64,000 bases of DNA from Emydura subglobosa. Lineage: Eukaryota > Chordata > Testudines > Chelidae. How positions within the stretch are numbered: position 1 is the stretch's first letter; every line of letters begins with the position of its first letter. The position numbers and the translations under genes were made by a program. Below the pieces are notes generated by a model. It worked only from the letters and a program-made list of their open reading frames with translations. It searched no databases and was not told the DNA's origin. The stretch is taken from NCBI GenBank assembly GCA_007922225.1, contig ML679989.1, forward strand, positions 22,420,838-22,484,837. The letters run 5' to 3'. This document shows, piece by piece, positions 21,159 through 32,259 of the stretch.

Positions 21159-22838
21159 ACATAGAATCATAGAAGATGAGGGTTGGAAGGGACCTCAGGA
21201 GGTATCTAGTCCAACCCCCTGCTTTAAGCAGGACCAACCCCAACTAAATCAACCCAGGCAGGGTTTTGTCAAGCCATATCTTAAAAGCTGCTAAGGATGG
21301 AAATTTCACCACCTCCCTAGGTAACCCATTTCCAGTGCTTCACCACCCTCCTAGTAAAAGACTAGTATCCAACATAGACCCCCCAACTGCAACTTGAGAC
21401 CGTTGCTCCTTGTTCTGCCATTTGCCACCACTGAGAACAGCCTAGCTCCAGCCTCCCTGGTACCTCCCTTCAGGTAGCTGAAGGCTGCTGTCAAATCCCC
21501 CTTCATTCTTCTCTTCTGTAGACTGAACAAGCCTAGTTCCTTCAGCCTCTCCTCATAAGTCTTGTGCTCCAGCCCCCCTAATCATTTTTGTTCCCCTCCT
21601 CTGGACTCTCTCCAATTTGTCCCCATCCCTCCTGTTGTGGGGGGCCCAAAACTGGACACAGTACTCCAAATGTTTCCTGATCAGTGGGGAATAGAGGGGA
21701 ATAATCACTTCCCTCGATCTGCTGGCAATGCTCCTACTAATGCAGTCCAACATGCCATTAGCCTTCTTGGCAATAAGGGCACACTGCTGACTCATATCCA
21801 GTTTCTGGTCAGCTGTAACCATCAGATCCAGTGCTGCAAAACTCAGCCTAGTGAGTCAGTCTTCAGTGTGTAATAGTGCATGAGATTCTTCCTTCGTAAG
21901 TGCAGGACGTATCAAATATTTTTAGTCCAATGCTCCAATTTTTCTAGGTCACTCTGTATCCTATCCCTAGCCTCCTGCATATCTACCACTCCTCCCAGAT
22001 CACTGTCATCAGCAAACTTGCTTACAATGCAAACTACCCCATCCTCCAGACCATTAATAAGATGATGTACAAAACCAGCCCCAGGACTGACCCCTGGGTC
22101 AGTCGGCTTGTTATCGACTGCCAACTAGACATCATCATCTAGCCAGCTTCCTATCCATATTATGGTTCATTTATCCAACCCATACTTCTTTAACTTGCTG
22201 AGAAGTATATTGTTGGAGACCATATCAAAAGCTTTGCAAAAGTCAAGGTATATCACGTCCACCGCTTTCCCCACATACACAGAGGGCAATCAGGTTGATT
22301 AGGCATGATTTGCCCTTGGTGAATCCATACAAAATGTTCTTGATCACCTTCCGCTCTTCCAAGTGCCTTAAAATGGATTGCTTGAGGACTTGCTCCATCA
22401 TTTTTCTGGGGACTGAGGTGAGGCTGACCGGTCTGTAATTCCCAGGTTCCTCCTCCTTCCCTTTTTTGAAGATGGATACTATATATGCCTTTTTCGAATC
22501 ATCCAAGACCTCCCCCAATCGCCATGACGTTTCAAAGATCATGGCCAGTGGTGCTGTATTCACATCAGCCAACTCCCTCAGCACTCTTGGATGCATTGCA
22601 TCTGGCCCCATGGGACTTGTGAATGTCCAGATTTTCTAAATAGTCCTAAAGCTGTTCCTTCAGCACTGAGGGATGTTCGTCTCCACCCCATTCTGTGCTG
22701 CCTAGTGCAGTAGTCTGGGAGCTGACCTTGTCTGTGAAGACAAAGGCAAAAAAAGCATTGAGCACTTCAGCTTTTTCCACATCATCTGTCACTAGGTGGC
22801 CTCTCCGATTCTGTAAGGGGCCCACACTTTCCCTTCAC
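21159..22838 (-). mobile_element. CR1 LINE, longest copy (RT to 3' tail)
   Basis: The reversed tail catagaatcatagaagatg starts at 21161. It is followed by the 3' UTR and, on the minus strand, ORF2: 22243-22611 holds 'NYRPVSLTS', 'LRHLEERKVIKN' and 'FTKGKSCLIN'; 21912-22124 holds the FADD catalytic box (22005-22016). A frame change and a stop separate the blocks. The left part also encodes the ORF2 C-terminus at 21553-21822. It is 5'-truncated near 22838. Confidence 0.94.
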
Positions 22839-22943
22839 ATTCATTTCACATTAGAGCTGAGATTTTCAAATGGAGTTTTCAACATTATGTTAATGGGGGC
22901 TGACTGGTTAAATCAAAGGTAAATCTCAGGTTAAGTTATTATC

Positions 22944-23905
22944 TCAAAATCTCTGCATAGTTTTGTGAAAGCCACATTTACGGATGGCTTTGCTTAAGGC
23001 TGCCTTGACCTCTTTGTTTCTCAGGCTGTAGATGAGGGGGTTTACCGGGGGAATCAGGACCGTGTAGCAAAGAGAGAGCACTTTGTTCAGCTCTCGCAGT
23101 GTGTCACTTTTGGGAAGCAGGTGGATGATAATTATGGTTCCATAGAAAACTGTCACCACGATGAGGTGAGAGGAGAAGGTGGAAAAGGCTTTTTGCCTCC
23201 CGGTGGTGGAAGGGATTCTCAGGATGGTGGTGATGATACACACGTAGGATGTCAGGGTTAGCAGGAATGGAGGCAGGGTGAATACACAGGCTAGGATGAA
23301 ATCCAGCAATATTACCTGGTGGGTGTCACTGCACGAGAGGTCCATCAATGCAATGGTATCACAATAGAAATGATCAATTTTATTCGGCCCACAGAATTTT
23401 AAATGTGATAGGAATAAGAGAAAGATGGCAGGAGCCAAACAACCATTTAACCAGGACCCAACAGCCAATTGGAGACACAACCTGGGATTCATAAGGGTTG
23501 AATAGTGCAGGGGTTTACATATCGCTAAATATCGCTCGTAAGACATCGCCGCTAGGAGATGGCATTCGGTACCTACAAGAAAACCAGAGATATACAGTAG
23601 TTTGAGGCAGCCACTGACTGAGATGGTTCTGTCCCCAGTCAGGAGACTGCCCAGCATCCTGGGCAGGATGATACAGATGCTACAGGTTTCCAAGCAGGAC
23701 AGGTTTCCCAGGAAGAAATACATGGGGGTGTGAAGGTGCCAATCAATCACAAGAAGCACCACGATGAGGCTGTTTGCAGCCACGGTTGCGATGTAGATCA
23801 CTAGGAACACCAGGAAGAAAAAAATGTGCAGATCAAGGAGATCCCCGAACCCAGGAGGATGAATTCCATGACAGCTGTTTGGTTTCTGCAGTCTGTGTCC
23901 TTCAT
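22944..23905 (-). pseudogene. Class II olfactory receptor, one-base frameshift (closest to intact)
   Basis: The ATG at 23903-23905 follows a splice acceptor (ttattattcctag) by 9 nt and gives MKDTDCRNQTAVMEFILLG. After the second base of the Gly codon in ILLG the frame is lost (about 23852) through one missing base. The rest, 22944-23810, is a single open frame of 288 codons with HLHTPMYFFLGNLSCLETC, MSYERYLAICKPLHY, HFYCD and [15 protein letters not shown]. Apart from the frameshift, one oddity is AFSTFSSHLIVV, where the conserved Cys of AFSTCSSH is Phe. As a receptor it would couple odorant binding to the olfactory G protein. The lesion could be a real recent mutation or a sequencing/assembly error. 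Paralogue of 9385-10362. Confidence 0.93.
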
Positions 23906-24986
23906 GGGTTGAGTCTAGGAATAATAAAACAAATTGAATTGGTGCAGAGCACAGGGTTAAGAGTTAAAGTCTTGTGAATTAATTCCATAAATAATCAGAA
24001 GCTCCCCTTCTCCTGCCCACAGGCTGAAATTTTAAGACAAAAAGTAGAGTTCAGAGAAAAGAGGCAGGTGTCTCAATTTGAGAAAAGAACATTGGTACCC
24101 ATGTAGAGCACCCTTTGCGCTATAAGAGCAATAACTACAGTAACAACGGTCCAGTTCTCTGGTAGCCACATACTGATATGGCAGAGCAGAGCATTTCTTT
24201 ATCTACTATCGTATCCCATCTAGTGACGCAGAGGAGCTTGACAAGGATGCTTCAATGCTGTATTTCACTTCTGACAATGGCAGAATCATGCAATGTCTCA
24301 GGTGTTGAAATCAATAAATACATCAACGGAAATCTTGCACTGACATTTCCAGTGCAGTCTAGTGTCCTCAAGCACCGATCTTCTATTACAATGAATGGAA
24401 ATTAATCTAAGAATATCCTGGTGTAGTCAGCATTTCAGTGTCCTGTAGGAAAAGGAACAGTTTCCACATCCTACCACAGATGCATTTATTTCATCAATTG
24501 TGAAGTGGAGTAAATTGTTCCTTAGTTCATGGGATGGTGATGGTGATGTGCTGAGGAACTGGCAGTGCCTTTTCTGTTTCCTGACAATCACTTTGTAGCA
24601 GTAATAAAATACGGCTCTTTGGAGGGAGGATCTCAGGAAGGGACAGAACCAGGCTGACATTGAGTCCTTACTGGGGAATGTCACTCCTCTCTCCATAACG
24701 ACTGTAGGATGATAATACAAGAAGAGGACACAAGGTGGTAAAAGATTCTTTCCCTGAACTCAGAGTTTAGAAAGAATGCGGCATGTGTGATCTGGGCTAG
24801 TAAGACTCTATCTACACTCACCATCTGATTGGGACACACTGAGTCAGACCCTCAACTGGTATAAATCAAGGTAGCTCATTTTGTGTGCCAACTGAGAACC
24901 TGTCACAAGACCTGTATGTCAATCTCCATCTCTGTTAAATGGTGTTATGGATGCCGACTGGCTGCGTTGCGGGAAGTTGAGACTGT
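23906..24986. other. No gene seen
   Basis: This is the 5' flank of the OR at 22944-23905. A leader exon may lie here but cannot be recognised. Open frames of up to 97 codons exist (24427-24720, minus) with no protein-like features. Confidence 0.4.
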
Positions 24987-25334
24987 GGCCTGGTGTACAC
25001 TGGCAGCTTAGGTCGATTTAAAGTCCCTTAATTCAAATTAATACTTCCGTGTCTACACTGGCGCTACTGTTAATTCGAATTAAGGTGCATGTAAAATAGA
25101 ATTAATAAGACCATCTCTGCAAGTGGTGTCGCATCTAATTTGAATTTGTTAATTCAAATTAGTGTCGGTGTAGACGCAATAGGACTTAATTTGAATTAAA
25201 TGACCTCTGGAAGCTATCCCATAATGCCCCATTTTAAAGTCCCATTCCCCTCAAGCAGCCCTGGGAAGATTTGAATCTTCATTTTCTGTGCTTTCTGCCA
25301 GCGTGGAGGGAGCTTTCCCACTGTCCTCAGCACG

Positions 25335-25653
25335 GCTACTGCAAATCCCAAACGTGCTCCAGCATGGAGTCGAGTAGAGGTCTTAGACCTCATTGGGCTG
25401 TGGGGCGAGAAGTCAGTTCTGGCTCAGCTCAGAGCCAGCAAAAGGAATCTGGACATTTATGGGACGATATCCCAGGGCATGTTGGAGAAGGGACACAAGA
25501 GGGACGCTGAGCAGTGCAGAGTCAAGATCAAAGAGCTTCACCAGATGTATCATAAAGCCAGGGAAGCTAACAGAAACTCAGGACCTATTCTTGACCCCAG
25601 AGCAGTCCACCAGCACACAGGACAGCACATCTGTCCTGGGGAAGGCACATCTG
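25335..25653 (+). pseudogene. Myb/SANT-like DNA-binding domain exon of a transposon
   Basis: One frame stays open for about 105 codons and carries the Myb/SANT-like trihelix pattern: 'RAPAWS', 'EVLDLIGLWGE', 'LRASKRNLDIYGTISQGM', 'AEQCRVKIKELHQMYHKARE'. This domain is common in transposon-derived host proteins of reptiles and in the Myb-like partner of Harbinger transposases, where it binds the terminal repeats. The exon ends at a canonical donor (ctg|gtgagt at 25653/25654). No starting ATG lies in this frame near the beginning of the domain, so the 5' part is missing or decayed. Confidence 0.75.
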
Positions 25654-26244
25654 GTGAGTTTTCTTGTCCATGTACATTGGGTGTGGGGGGGCATGAAGGG
25701 GATGTCAGGCGTTTACGTGACTGTACTGGGTGGTTACCCAGGGATCAGGTTTTTTTATGCAATGAGAAAAGCTGCTTTTATCATCAGTTGACATCATATT
25801 GAAAATTGAATGTATGTAATGGGCTGTCACTTGAATATTGTTTCAGTGGACGGCTGACTATTTCTTCAATCCACGTTAGGATTATTCTCTGCACTGAAGG
25901 TAGCCAGCATCATGGCTTCATGTGTTTTAAGCATAGCCTCACCCCCACTCAGTCCCTGTATGTGTGGGTTTGTGATGCAAACAGAGATCAACCTCCCCCC
26001 ACCAACTCAGTTCCTGTCTGTGAGGGTTTGGAATGCAAGCAGGTTTATATACATGCCCAGAGATAAAGTCACTTGATCCATTGTAACAACACATAATTAT
26101 TGAAAGTTATACATATGTTTCTTCCTCAATAAACAAGCTGTGGCTACATTTTATCAAGCCATCATTTTTGACATTGATACATATTTATGTTGTTCTTCAC
26201 TACCCTAGCTGTGGCTATCTTGCTATTTTTCTTTCATTCTGTAG

Positions 26245-26460
26245 ACTCCTCGCCAATGGTATGACCATTAAGCAGTGCAGGAGATGTTGACACTACCGCG
26301 GGACCAGGCAGACTTGCTCCGGCTTATTGCGGACAGAATCCCAATGCTGCCCTCCCCTTCCCATGCCCCAAACAGGTCTCCGAGGAGATTGGTCAGGATG
26401 CAGCACCTGCTCTCCTCCATGCTGGTGGAGGGGAGCAGAAAGCTGCAGCGGCCACGCTGA
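26245..26460 (+). pseudogene. Second exon of the Myb/SANT-like transposon gene
   Basis: The exon follows a good acceptor (ctttcattctgtag, AG at 26243-26244) and carries 'LPRDQADLLRLIADRIP' and 'RRLVRMQHLLSSM', an amphipathic C-terminal region as expected for such proteins. Joined to exon 1 in the implied phase, the frame meets a TGA a few codons in, so the gene is broken. The open frame used for the motif begins at 26275. Confidence 0.6.
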
Positions 26461-27296
26461 CAGTTGGCCAGCAAGCAAGCTAACACCCTACCCCTGGAGA
26501 CAGTGAAGGAACCCTCCCCCGCCCCTTCACCCAAGACATGACTGTTACATTTTTGCATCTTTCCAAACTGTTTCTTTATTAAATAAAATCTTGTTCATGA
26601 GGCATTTGTCCGACACACATCTGGAAGGGCGGTGGGGGGAATGGGTATCGTCAAAGGAAAACAACATACAAGAACCAAAATCAGGCCTGCATCAAAGGCA
26701 AGCAACATAGAGGGGGATGGGGGGTGGGAGGGGGTGGGGGGATAATCAAAGGCAAACAACATACAAGAACCAAAATCAGGCCTACATCACTCATTACCTG
26801 CAGCGATCGGGAATTGTTCTGCTTGATGTCTTGAAGCAGGGCAGCCTCGGTGGCACACATGCAGTACCTGCTTCACCTACTTGCTCTATTTCTAAAGTAC
26901 TGCAGGATAAGCCGTGATGTATTTGTCATGCTAACAATTACAGTGCAGGGTAGGGCTGGCTCCATGTCTCTGAAGCAATGGCAATCACAGGGAGTAAAAA
27001 AAACTGCGCAAAAATCCTTTTCCTGTTTGTTTGGAGTGGGGAGAAGATGTTGGGGGAAGCAGCGCTGCATCCTGGGACAATGACACTCGTCCCAACAGCC
27101 TCCGTGTCTAGTTGCACTGTGGGATAGCTACCCACATTGCACTGCTTTGTAATTCGAATTAAGGCTGGCCAGTGTGAATGCAAGAGACCAGCACAAACAG
27201 TGTAGTGTGGACAGTCTGCTGCGATTTCTATAAATGGGTTTCTGAAAGTCAAATTAAGCTAATTCGAATTAGCGCTGCAGTGTAGACAGAGCCGGA

Positions 27297-27420
27297 ATCT
27301 GTTAATATTCACCTGAAGAAGAGCTCGGAGTAGCTTGAAAGCTTCTCTCATTCACTCACAGAAGTTGTTCCAATAAAAGATATTACCTCACCAGCCTGTC
27401 CCCCTACTCCTCCCAAAGCA
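27297..27420 (+). mobile_element. Penelope-like retroelement 3' end
   Basis: It carries 'cacctgaagaagagctcgga', 'agcttgaaagcttctctc' and 'ccaataaaagatattacctc', a word order typical of a very common reptilian Penelope-like 3' end. It abuts the right end of the Harbinger-like element. Confidence 0.75.
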
Positions 27421-28162
27421 CATTCACACCCTTGTCTGGAAGGTGGGGGGGAAACACTGTGAGGGCGTTGGTGTTCACCTATCACCCCAGGGCAACTCTA
27501 GCTTGAAGCGATGAGCTCCTACTTCTCCAGGTTCGGTGCCAGAACCCAGGATCCGCAGCTGAGGTTCTTGTCTCTCCTCTTCCTGCAGAAGCTGGGTTTT
27601 CTCAGTGCAGAGACCTGCAGTTCCCTGAAGTGATGAGCAGGTGCCTTGATCTACCTTTGGGAAAGGGGCTGCCCTTCGATTTGTGTAAATGCTGCCTCTG
27701 TATCAGTGTTCGGTCCTCACACTTTTAATACCCTCCCTCTTCAAGTTTTCTCCCATTTGGTTAATTTTGTGTCTCCAAAGCTTTGTGGCTAACAACCCCC
27801 AGTGGGACTTATACTATGGGACTTGTGTAATTGCATCTTTTTTTAAGTCTAATGATCTATGTGAAAAATATTTGAGATTGTAAGTAAAGCCCAGCTTATA
27901 TTTTTGAGTGATGCCTGTCCAAGGTGAAGGCCTGTATAAAACAATTGCACTGTCCCTTGATTAATATTCAACAGATGCTGCCAGATAGTGGGCATTTCTA
28001 ATAAATAGCTGCCCATATCTCATCCTTTCAGTATACTTCCACCCACGGCCGTTTTACAGTCTAGCTTTCCCATTACTGTATTGGCAACTGAAATCTTTTG
28101 GTCACTGGCCAGTATTTCTGAGTCCTGCACCAGTTCCTCTTCTCTTCTGCCATTTAGTGTCG
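27421..28162. other. No gene seen
   Basis: Intergenic; nothing recognisable beyond short open frames. Confidence 0.4.
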
Positions 28163-28290
28163 ATTTCAGAGAATCATTGAGCCATAGAAGATGAGGTTTA
28201 GAAGACACCTCAGGAGGTCATCTAGTCTCACCCCCCACTTAAAGCAGGACCAACCCCAACTAAATCATCCCAGCCGGGTCTTTGTCCAGT
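28163..28290 (-). mobile_element. CR1 3' end fragment
   Basis: Reversed CR1 3' end: 'catagaagatgaggtttaga', 'aggaggtcatctagtctcac' and 'aactaaatcatcccagccgg'. Confidence 0.88.
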
Positions 28291-28885
28291 TCTGGTGTTC
28301 TGTTTACACATCGGTTAGTTAAATCCCCAGTTTCCCAGTTGTTGGGAACAGGCTAGCTCAAGGGGCCTGGAGGAATCAATGGGACTTTTCAGCCCTGTTA
28401 ATATGAGTCTAGATGCATAAGACGCTATCTGAAGGCTAAGTGATTTTGGCACCTACATTCCATGTTCATTGAAAGTTACTCTAACTTTTTCGCTTCACAA
28501 GGAAGGTTCATATTTCATGCATGAACCGGTGATGAAAATGAGACGTTTTAGATTGTGATTTGCTTTGGAGAGGTAACTCATGCACAGATGTGAAATAAGA
28601 CCCTTGGTATCAAAACCCCAAAGGGGAGGATGTAGGCAGAGTGTAAAAAACAAACAAAAAAACAAACAAACCCAGGACTAAGGTAACTAGACAAAACTCC
28701 AGTTGAAGAGATGGGCCTGATTCACGTCTGTACATCAGGACAATTTCTCTTCCGCTCTTGCTCTCACACATATCAAGCCCCACCTTTTCCTCATTTGCTC
28801 TCCCATTTAAATTATCCTTAATTTAAAGATGATTAATTTAATTTATCTTTACTTCTGTCATTCAAAACATAGGAAAAATCATTAC
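28291..28885. other. No gene seen
   Basis: AT-rich intergenic DNA with an A/C-rich run (aaacaaacaaaaaaacaaac) near 28648-28670. Confidence 0.4.
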
Positions 28886-28910
28886 ATAGATAGATAGATA
28901 GATAGATAGA
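28886..28910 (+). repeat. (ATAG)n microsatellite
   Basis: About six perfect ATAG units. Confidence 0.95.
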
Positions 28911-29228
28911 GTGTAATGTGGTTGCAATATCTAATGGTTTTGAGAATTTATGAATAACTAACATAGAGCGTACTAAGTGTACCGTACTCCCAATTCTGTG
29001 CCTACACTTCACATTCTTGAGTGACAAGGAAAATTTCTTGGGGCCTGGTAATTTATAATTCTTGTTTGTCTGGGTGCTGGATGTTGATGTGTGTGAAAGG
29101 TGCATTTGCTCTGTTCTTCCTCCATTTGCTTTAATACAATACAAATGAAAACCCTAAAGAAAAGACAGGTCTTTCTGTTCCATTTTGGATAAATGATGAA
29201 AGAGTCATTTGGCCAGAGGGAGAGAGGG

Positions 29229-29230
29229 GA

Positions 29231-29266
<36 letters not shown>
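29229..29266 (+). repeat. (AAAG)n microsatellite
   Basis: Nine or so GAAA/AAAG units, which create a low-complexity open frame on each strand. Confidence 0.95.
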
Positions 29267-29284
29267 GCAAATGACTCTAGGCCT

Positions 29285-29735
29285 GTTCAATGGTGCGAGG
29301 GGTCTGGCTGTGGGTGTCGGGCAGGTGTTGGATGCAGTGGAGTGGGGGAGAAGTGTTCTGGCTGCAAGGGGTGTGGCCAGAGTGTGACGGGGGACAAGAG
29401 GACCAGCAGCAGGGACTGGCCAGACTGAGGGGGAAGGGACGCAGCTGGGAGTGACTGGCCAGTATAGGGGGTGAAAGGTCTGGTTGCAGGGGCTGACAAA
29501 ATGGAGAAGCAGGGGTCTGGCTGCTGTGGGGGGATAACGAGGGGCTCGGCTGGAAGGACTGGCCAGATTGTGGGGGTGAGGGGCCTGGGTAAGCAGGCTG
29601 GTCTGGCCTGACTAGGGGCTGGAGATGGGCCTGGCTGGAGAAGGCAAGCCTTGAATGTGGGGGGCCAGGGATCTGGTGGGAGGGGCTGGCTGGTGGGGGG
29701 GAAGGGTCAGAGGGCCTGGTGGGAGGAGGGGCCAG
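29285..29735 (+). repeat. Diverged G-rich minisatellite
   Basis: Repeating phrases 'ggggtctggctg', 'ggactggccagactg' and 'gtgggggtgagggg' recur about every 40-60 bp with heavy divergence. The plus strand is strongly G-rich with many GGGG runs. No coding function. Confidence 0.75.
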
Positions 29736-29879
29736 AATTAAAAGAAATATAAAATAAAAAAATAATATTTTTTCTAAAGAGTTTTGAAATATATATACAA
29801 TAAAGTTTAAAACTTAAAATACATAGCAAAATACAGAATTAAAAAAATTGTACAATCTTCAACTGAACCAACACCTGGC

Positions 29880-30770
29880 GGGTGTGTCAATGGGATGTAT
29901 GCTCCCCCATCACACGTCAGGAGCTTCTCAGTGCCCCCCAGAGCAGGGCTAACAGCAGTCTCACTCCGGCCATGCGGCCACCCCGGCCTGGGAGTGAGGG
30001 GCGGCCCCCTCCTGGGCTCCCAGACCCACAGACAAAGCCCGCGGGGAAACCACTCCCATTTACACTTGCTGGACACAAGGCTCTTGCTCTTGTTGTACAG
30101 GAGGCTAGGTGACCCCCCTGTTGTACAATGAGCAATGAGGGCTCCCTCCGTGTGGGGCAGAGGGACACCCCGCACTCCAGGGACGAGGTAGCTGGCGAAA
30201 AGACCCAGTGGGAGTGGAGGATGTCGGCAGATGCAACTCTACCTTTGACGGAGCCATCCCCACTTGAACAAGCCTGACTCTCCACAACCTCCAGGCACCT
30301 CTTCCATCAGTGGAGGGTGACCCTGACCCCAGGAGGGACCCTGGATAGAGCAAGAGAGAGACGGGGTGTCCCTTGGCTGGACCCCCCGGGGCGAGATTCA
30401 GCCCAGCCGCAGCTGGGTACACAAGGTCCAGAGGTGGAGAGGGGCAGGAGAGAGAGAGCTGGGCTGGAGGCCTGTGAGCTCTCATCCCCTCTCTGCACCA
30501 GTCTGAGTCCCCCCACTCAGGGCTTTCTCCAGCGTGTACCCAGCTCACAGAGCCTTGTGATACAGCCCCGGGCCAAGCCATCAGAGTGAGGGGAGTGAAA
30601 AGGGCACGTCTGCCTCTGCCCAGGCCGGGCAGGAAATCCCTCTGCCCTCCTGGAACTGCCCCCTGTGGACACAGCCAGAATTGTGGCTCATCGAGACTTC
30701 CAGAGTCAGGTCCCAGTGCAGTCACCCCAGGAAGGGGAACAGAAAACGTGCCTTTAAAATTCAACTTTAT
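29880..30770. other. GC-rich block of unknown nature with a signal-peptide-like ORF on minus
   Basis: The composition shifts sharply from the flanking AT-rich DNA to GC-rich. Long open frames on both strands (for example 30105-30764, minus) appear to be compositional. On the minus strand at 29917-29973 there is an ATG in a strong start context (gccgcATGg) followed by a Leu-rich stretch, MAGVRLLLALLWGALRSS, then TGA. This looks like a signal peptide from the first exon of a secreted or membrane protein, but no splice donor precedes the stop. It could be a gene-relic promoter/first exon, an LTR or chance. Confidence 0.35.
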
Positions 30771-30879
30771 CTAAGGTGACCCTACTTCACAGTCCCAAAC
30801 ACAGGACACTGCGGGGGGAAGCAAGAGGATCTAGAGGGAGTGTTGTGGGGATGCTGGAGGGGCTGTTTGAACTGGGAAA

Positions 30880-31060
30880 GAATATTTGGGGGTGTGAAGT
30901 TGCTGATTGTCCGCAACTAGTTTAACAATGAAGATGTTCCTGGCCATGGTCACAATGTCGATTCCTAGAAAGAGCAAGAAGAGACGGGTTTTTCAATCCA
31001 AAGAGGATAAAATCTGTGGCGGATGTTTCGTTTCCCTGTTCTCTGTTCACCAGGGCATAT
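30880..31060 (-). pseudogene. Olfactory receptor N-terminal fragment
   Basis: On the minus strand, downstream of a splice-acceptor-like 'ttccttttccctag', the sequence encodes an OR N-terminus with a glycosylation-type NETSATDFILFG, then after a frame change the TM1 region 'LFLLFLG' and 'QQLHTPKYSF' (usually LHTPMYFF). The codon at the usual start position reads GTG. Nothing beyond the TM1/TM2 loop remains, so about 80% of the receptor is missing. Confidence 0.85.
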
Positions 31061-31925
31061 CTAGGGAAAAGGAAATAAACAATTAAAAAAATAAGGATTG
31101 TAATTTTCTTTCTCTTTTTTTCCCCTCCTGTCCTTCAACTTTCTTCTCTGTTTAGATTTGAACCTCCTCAGCTCACCGACTATGTGTTTGTACAGCGTCT
31201 AGCACCATGGCAACATTGCTATAACAATAAACAAAGTATAAATTAATACTACTAAAGAATTAATAAATTATAACATAAAACTGAGGTGGGGTTTTCCTTC
31301 AATTCATGTGACTTTGGAAAATCTCAGTCATAATTTTACCCCATTTAATTTGTATCACAGCAGTCATTCTGTGCATCTATTTCGTGTGATACTGCTTACC
31401 TGTGAAACTTACTGGTGTGGAAAATAATTCAGCAGGACTGAAAAAAAAAAGACAAAGAATTGTTTTAATAAGAAAAATATTGTCCACCATTATAACAGCT
31501 AGGACAGCAATTTATAAGGGAAAAAAATCCTTGTATTTTTTGGGGCAGAAGCAAATTTTAACAAGCAGGAGTTATGAAGAAAACTTCCATCTTTGGTTAA
31601 TTAATCCATAATTTTCCATTACAGAGATTCTATCCTTTCTTCTGCCACCATCCAAGCCAGGACAACAGATTTTATGGACTGAGAATGTGAAGGGCTTAAC
31701 AGTGAAAAGGACATTTACAGCTAGTTCAGAAGTTGCTCCAAGCTCAGATTAGCTAAAGCCCTTCTAGCTTGAAGGGTTGTTTATAATGTGAAAAAGAGAG
31801 TGTAAGCCAGCATTGTTTCCTAACACATGAAGGCTGACATCTTCATCCACTTTTCCCTGGACTCTCTTTCTAGATGTAAAAAAAAATGTTTTTTAAAAAT
31901 GATTTGATATAACCCTTAGTATGCT
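31061..31925. other. No gene; AT-rich
   Basis: AT-rich intergenic DNA with no recognisable feature. Confidence 0.4.
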
Positions 31926-32230
31926 GGCCTGGTCTACACTACAGAGTTAAGTCAGCACAAAGCAGCTAACAGCAACATAACGAGGGAAGTGTCTACACTT
32001 GCATTTGGTTCTTCCTAATATAACTGGCCCACTACGCCAATTCAATAACTCCACCTTCACGAGCAGCATAGAGCCAAGATCGATGTTGTTAGGTCGACAC
32101 GGTGTCAGTGTAGACACGATGTTGCTGACGTTGACTGTTACTGGCTTTGAGGAGCCATCCCCCAATTCCCCATGGGTACAAGCGCTTCTGGTGAGAACGC
32201 ACGGAGCAATGTGTAGACGTGCCCAGGCAA
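31926..32230. mobile_element. MITE with 'ctggtctacact' ends
   Basis: Left end 'ctggcctggtctacactaca', right end (reversed) 'gcctgggcacgtctacac'. Internal inverted words 'gtgtctacact' and 'gtgtagacac' also occur. About 300 bp, no coding capacity. End type resembles the MITEs at 37.6 and 55.2 kb. Confidence 0.65.
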
Positions 32231-32259
32231 TGTAATTTCAGTGGCAGCTAGGCAGTTAG

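Larger units (their letters stand above)
24987..27293 (+). mobile_element. Harbinger-like DNA transposon with Myb/SANT-like gene remnant
   Basis: It is bounded by imperfect terminal inverted repeats: left 'ggcctggtgtacactggcag', right (reversed) 'ggctctgtctacactgcagc'. The subterminal regions are full of 'aattcgaatt'/'aattcaaatt' words at both ends. Inside is a two-exon coding remnant (25335-25653 and 26245-26460) and a polyadenylation hexamer near 26580. No DDE transposase is seen. Harbinger elements usually carry a transposase plus a Myb-like protein; here only the latter survives. A target-site duplication was not identified. Confidence 0.75.

Noticed and set aside
24427..24720. 97-codon minus frame as an OR leader or separate gene
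   Set aside because: No homology recognised and no splice signals joining it to the OR at 22.9-23.9 kb.
30105..30764. 219-codon open frame on minus
   Set aside because: GC-rich composition leaves few stops on either strand; the translation has no domain, and overlapping frames are equally open.
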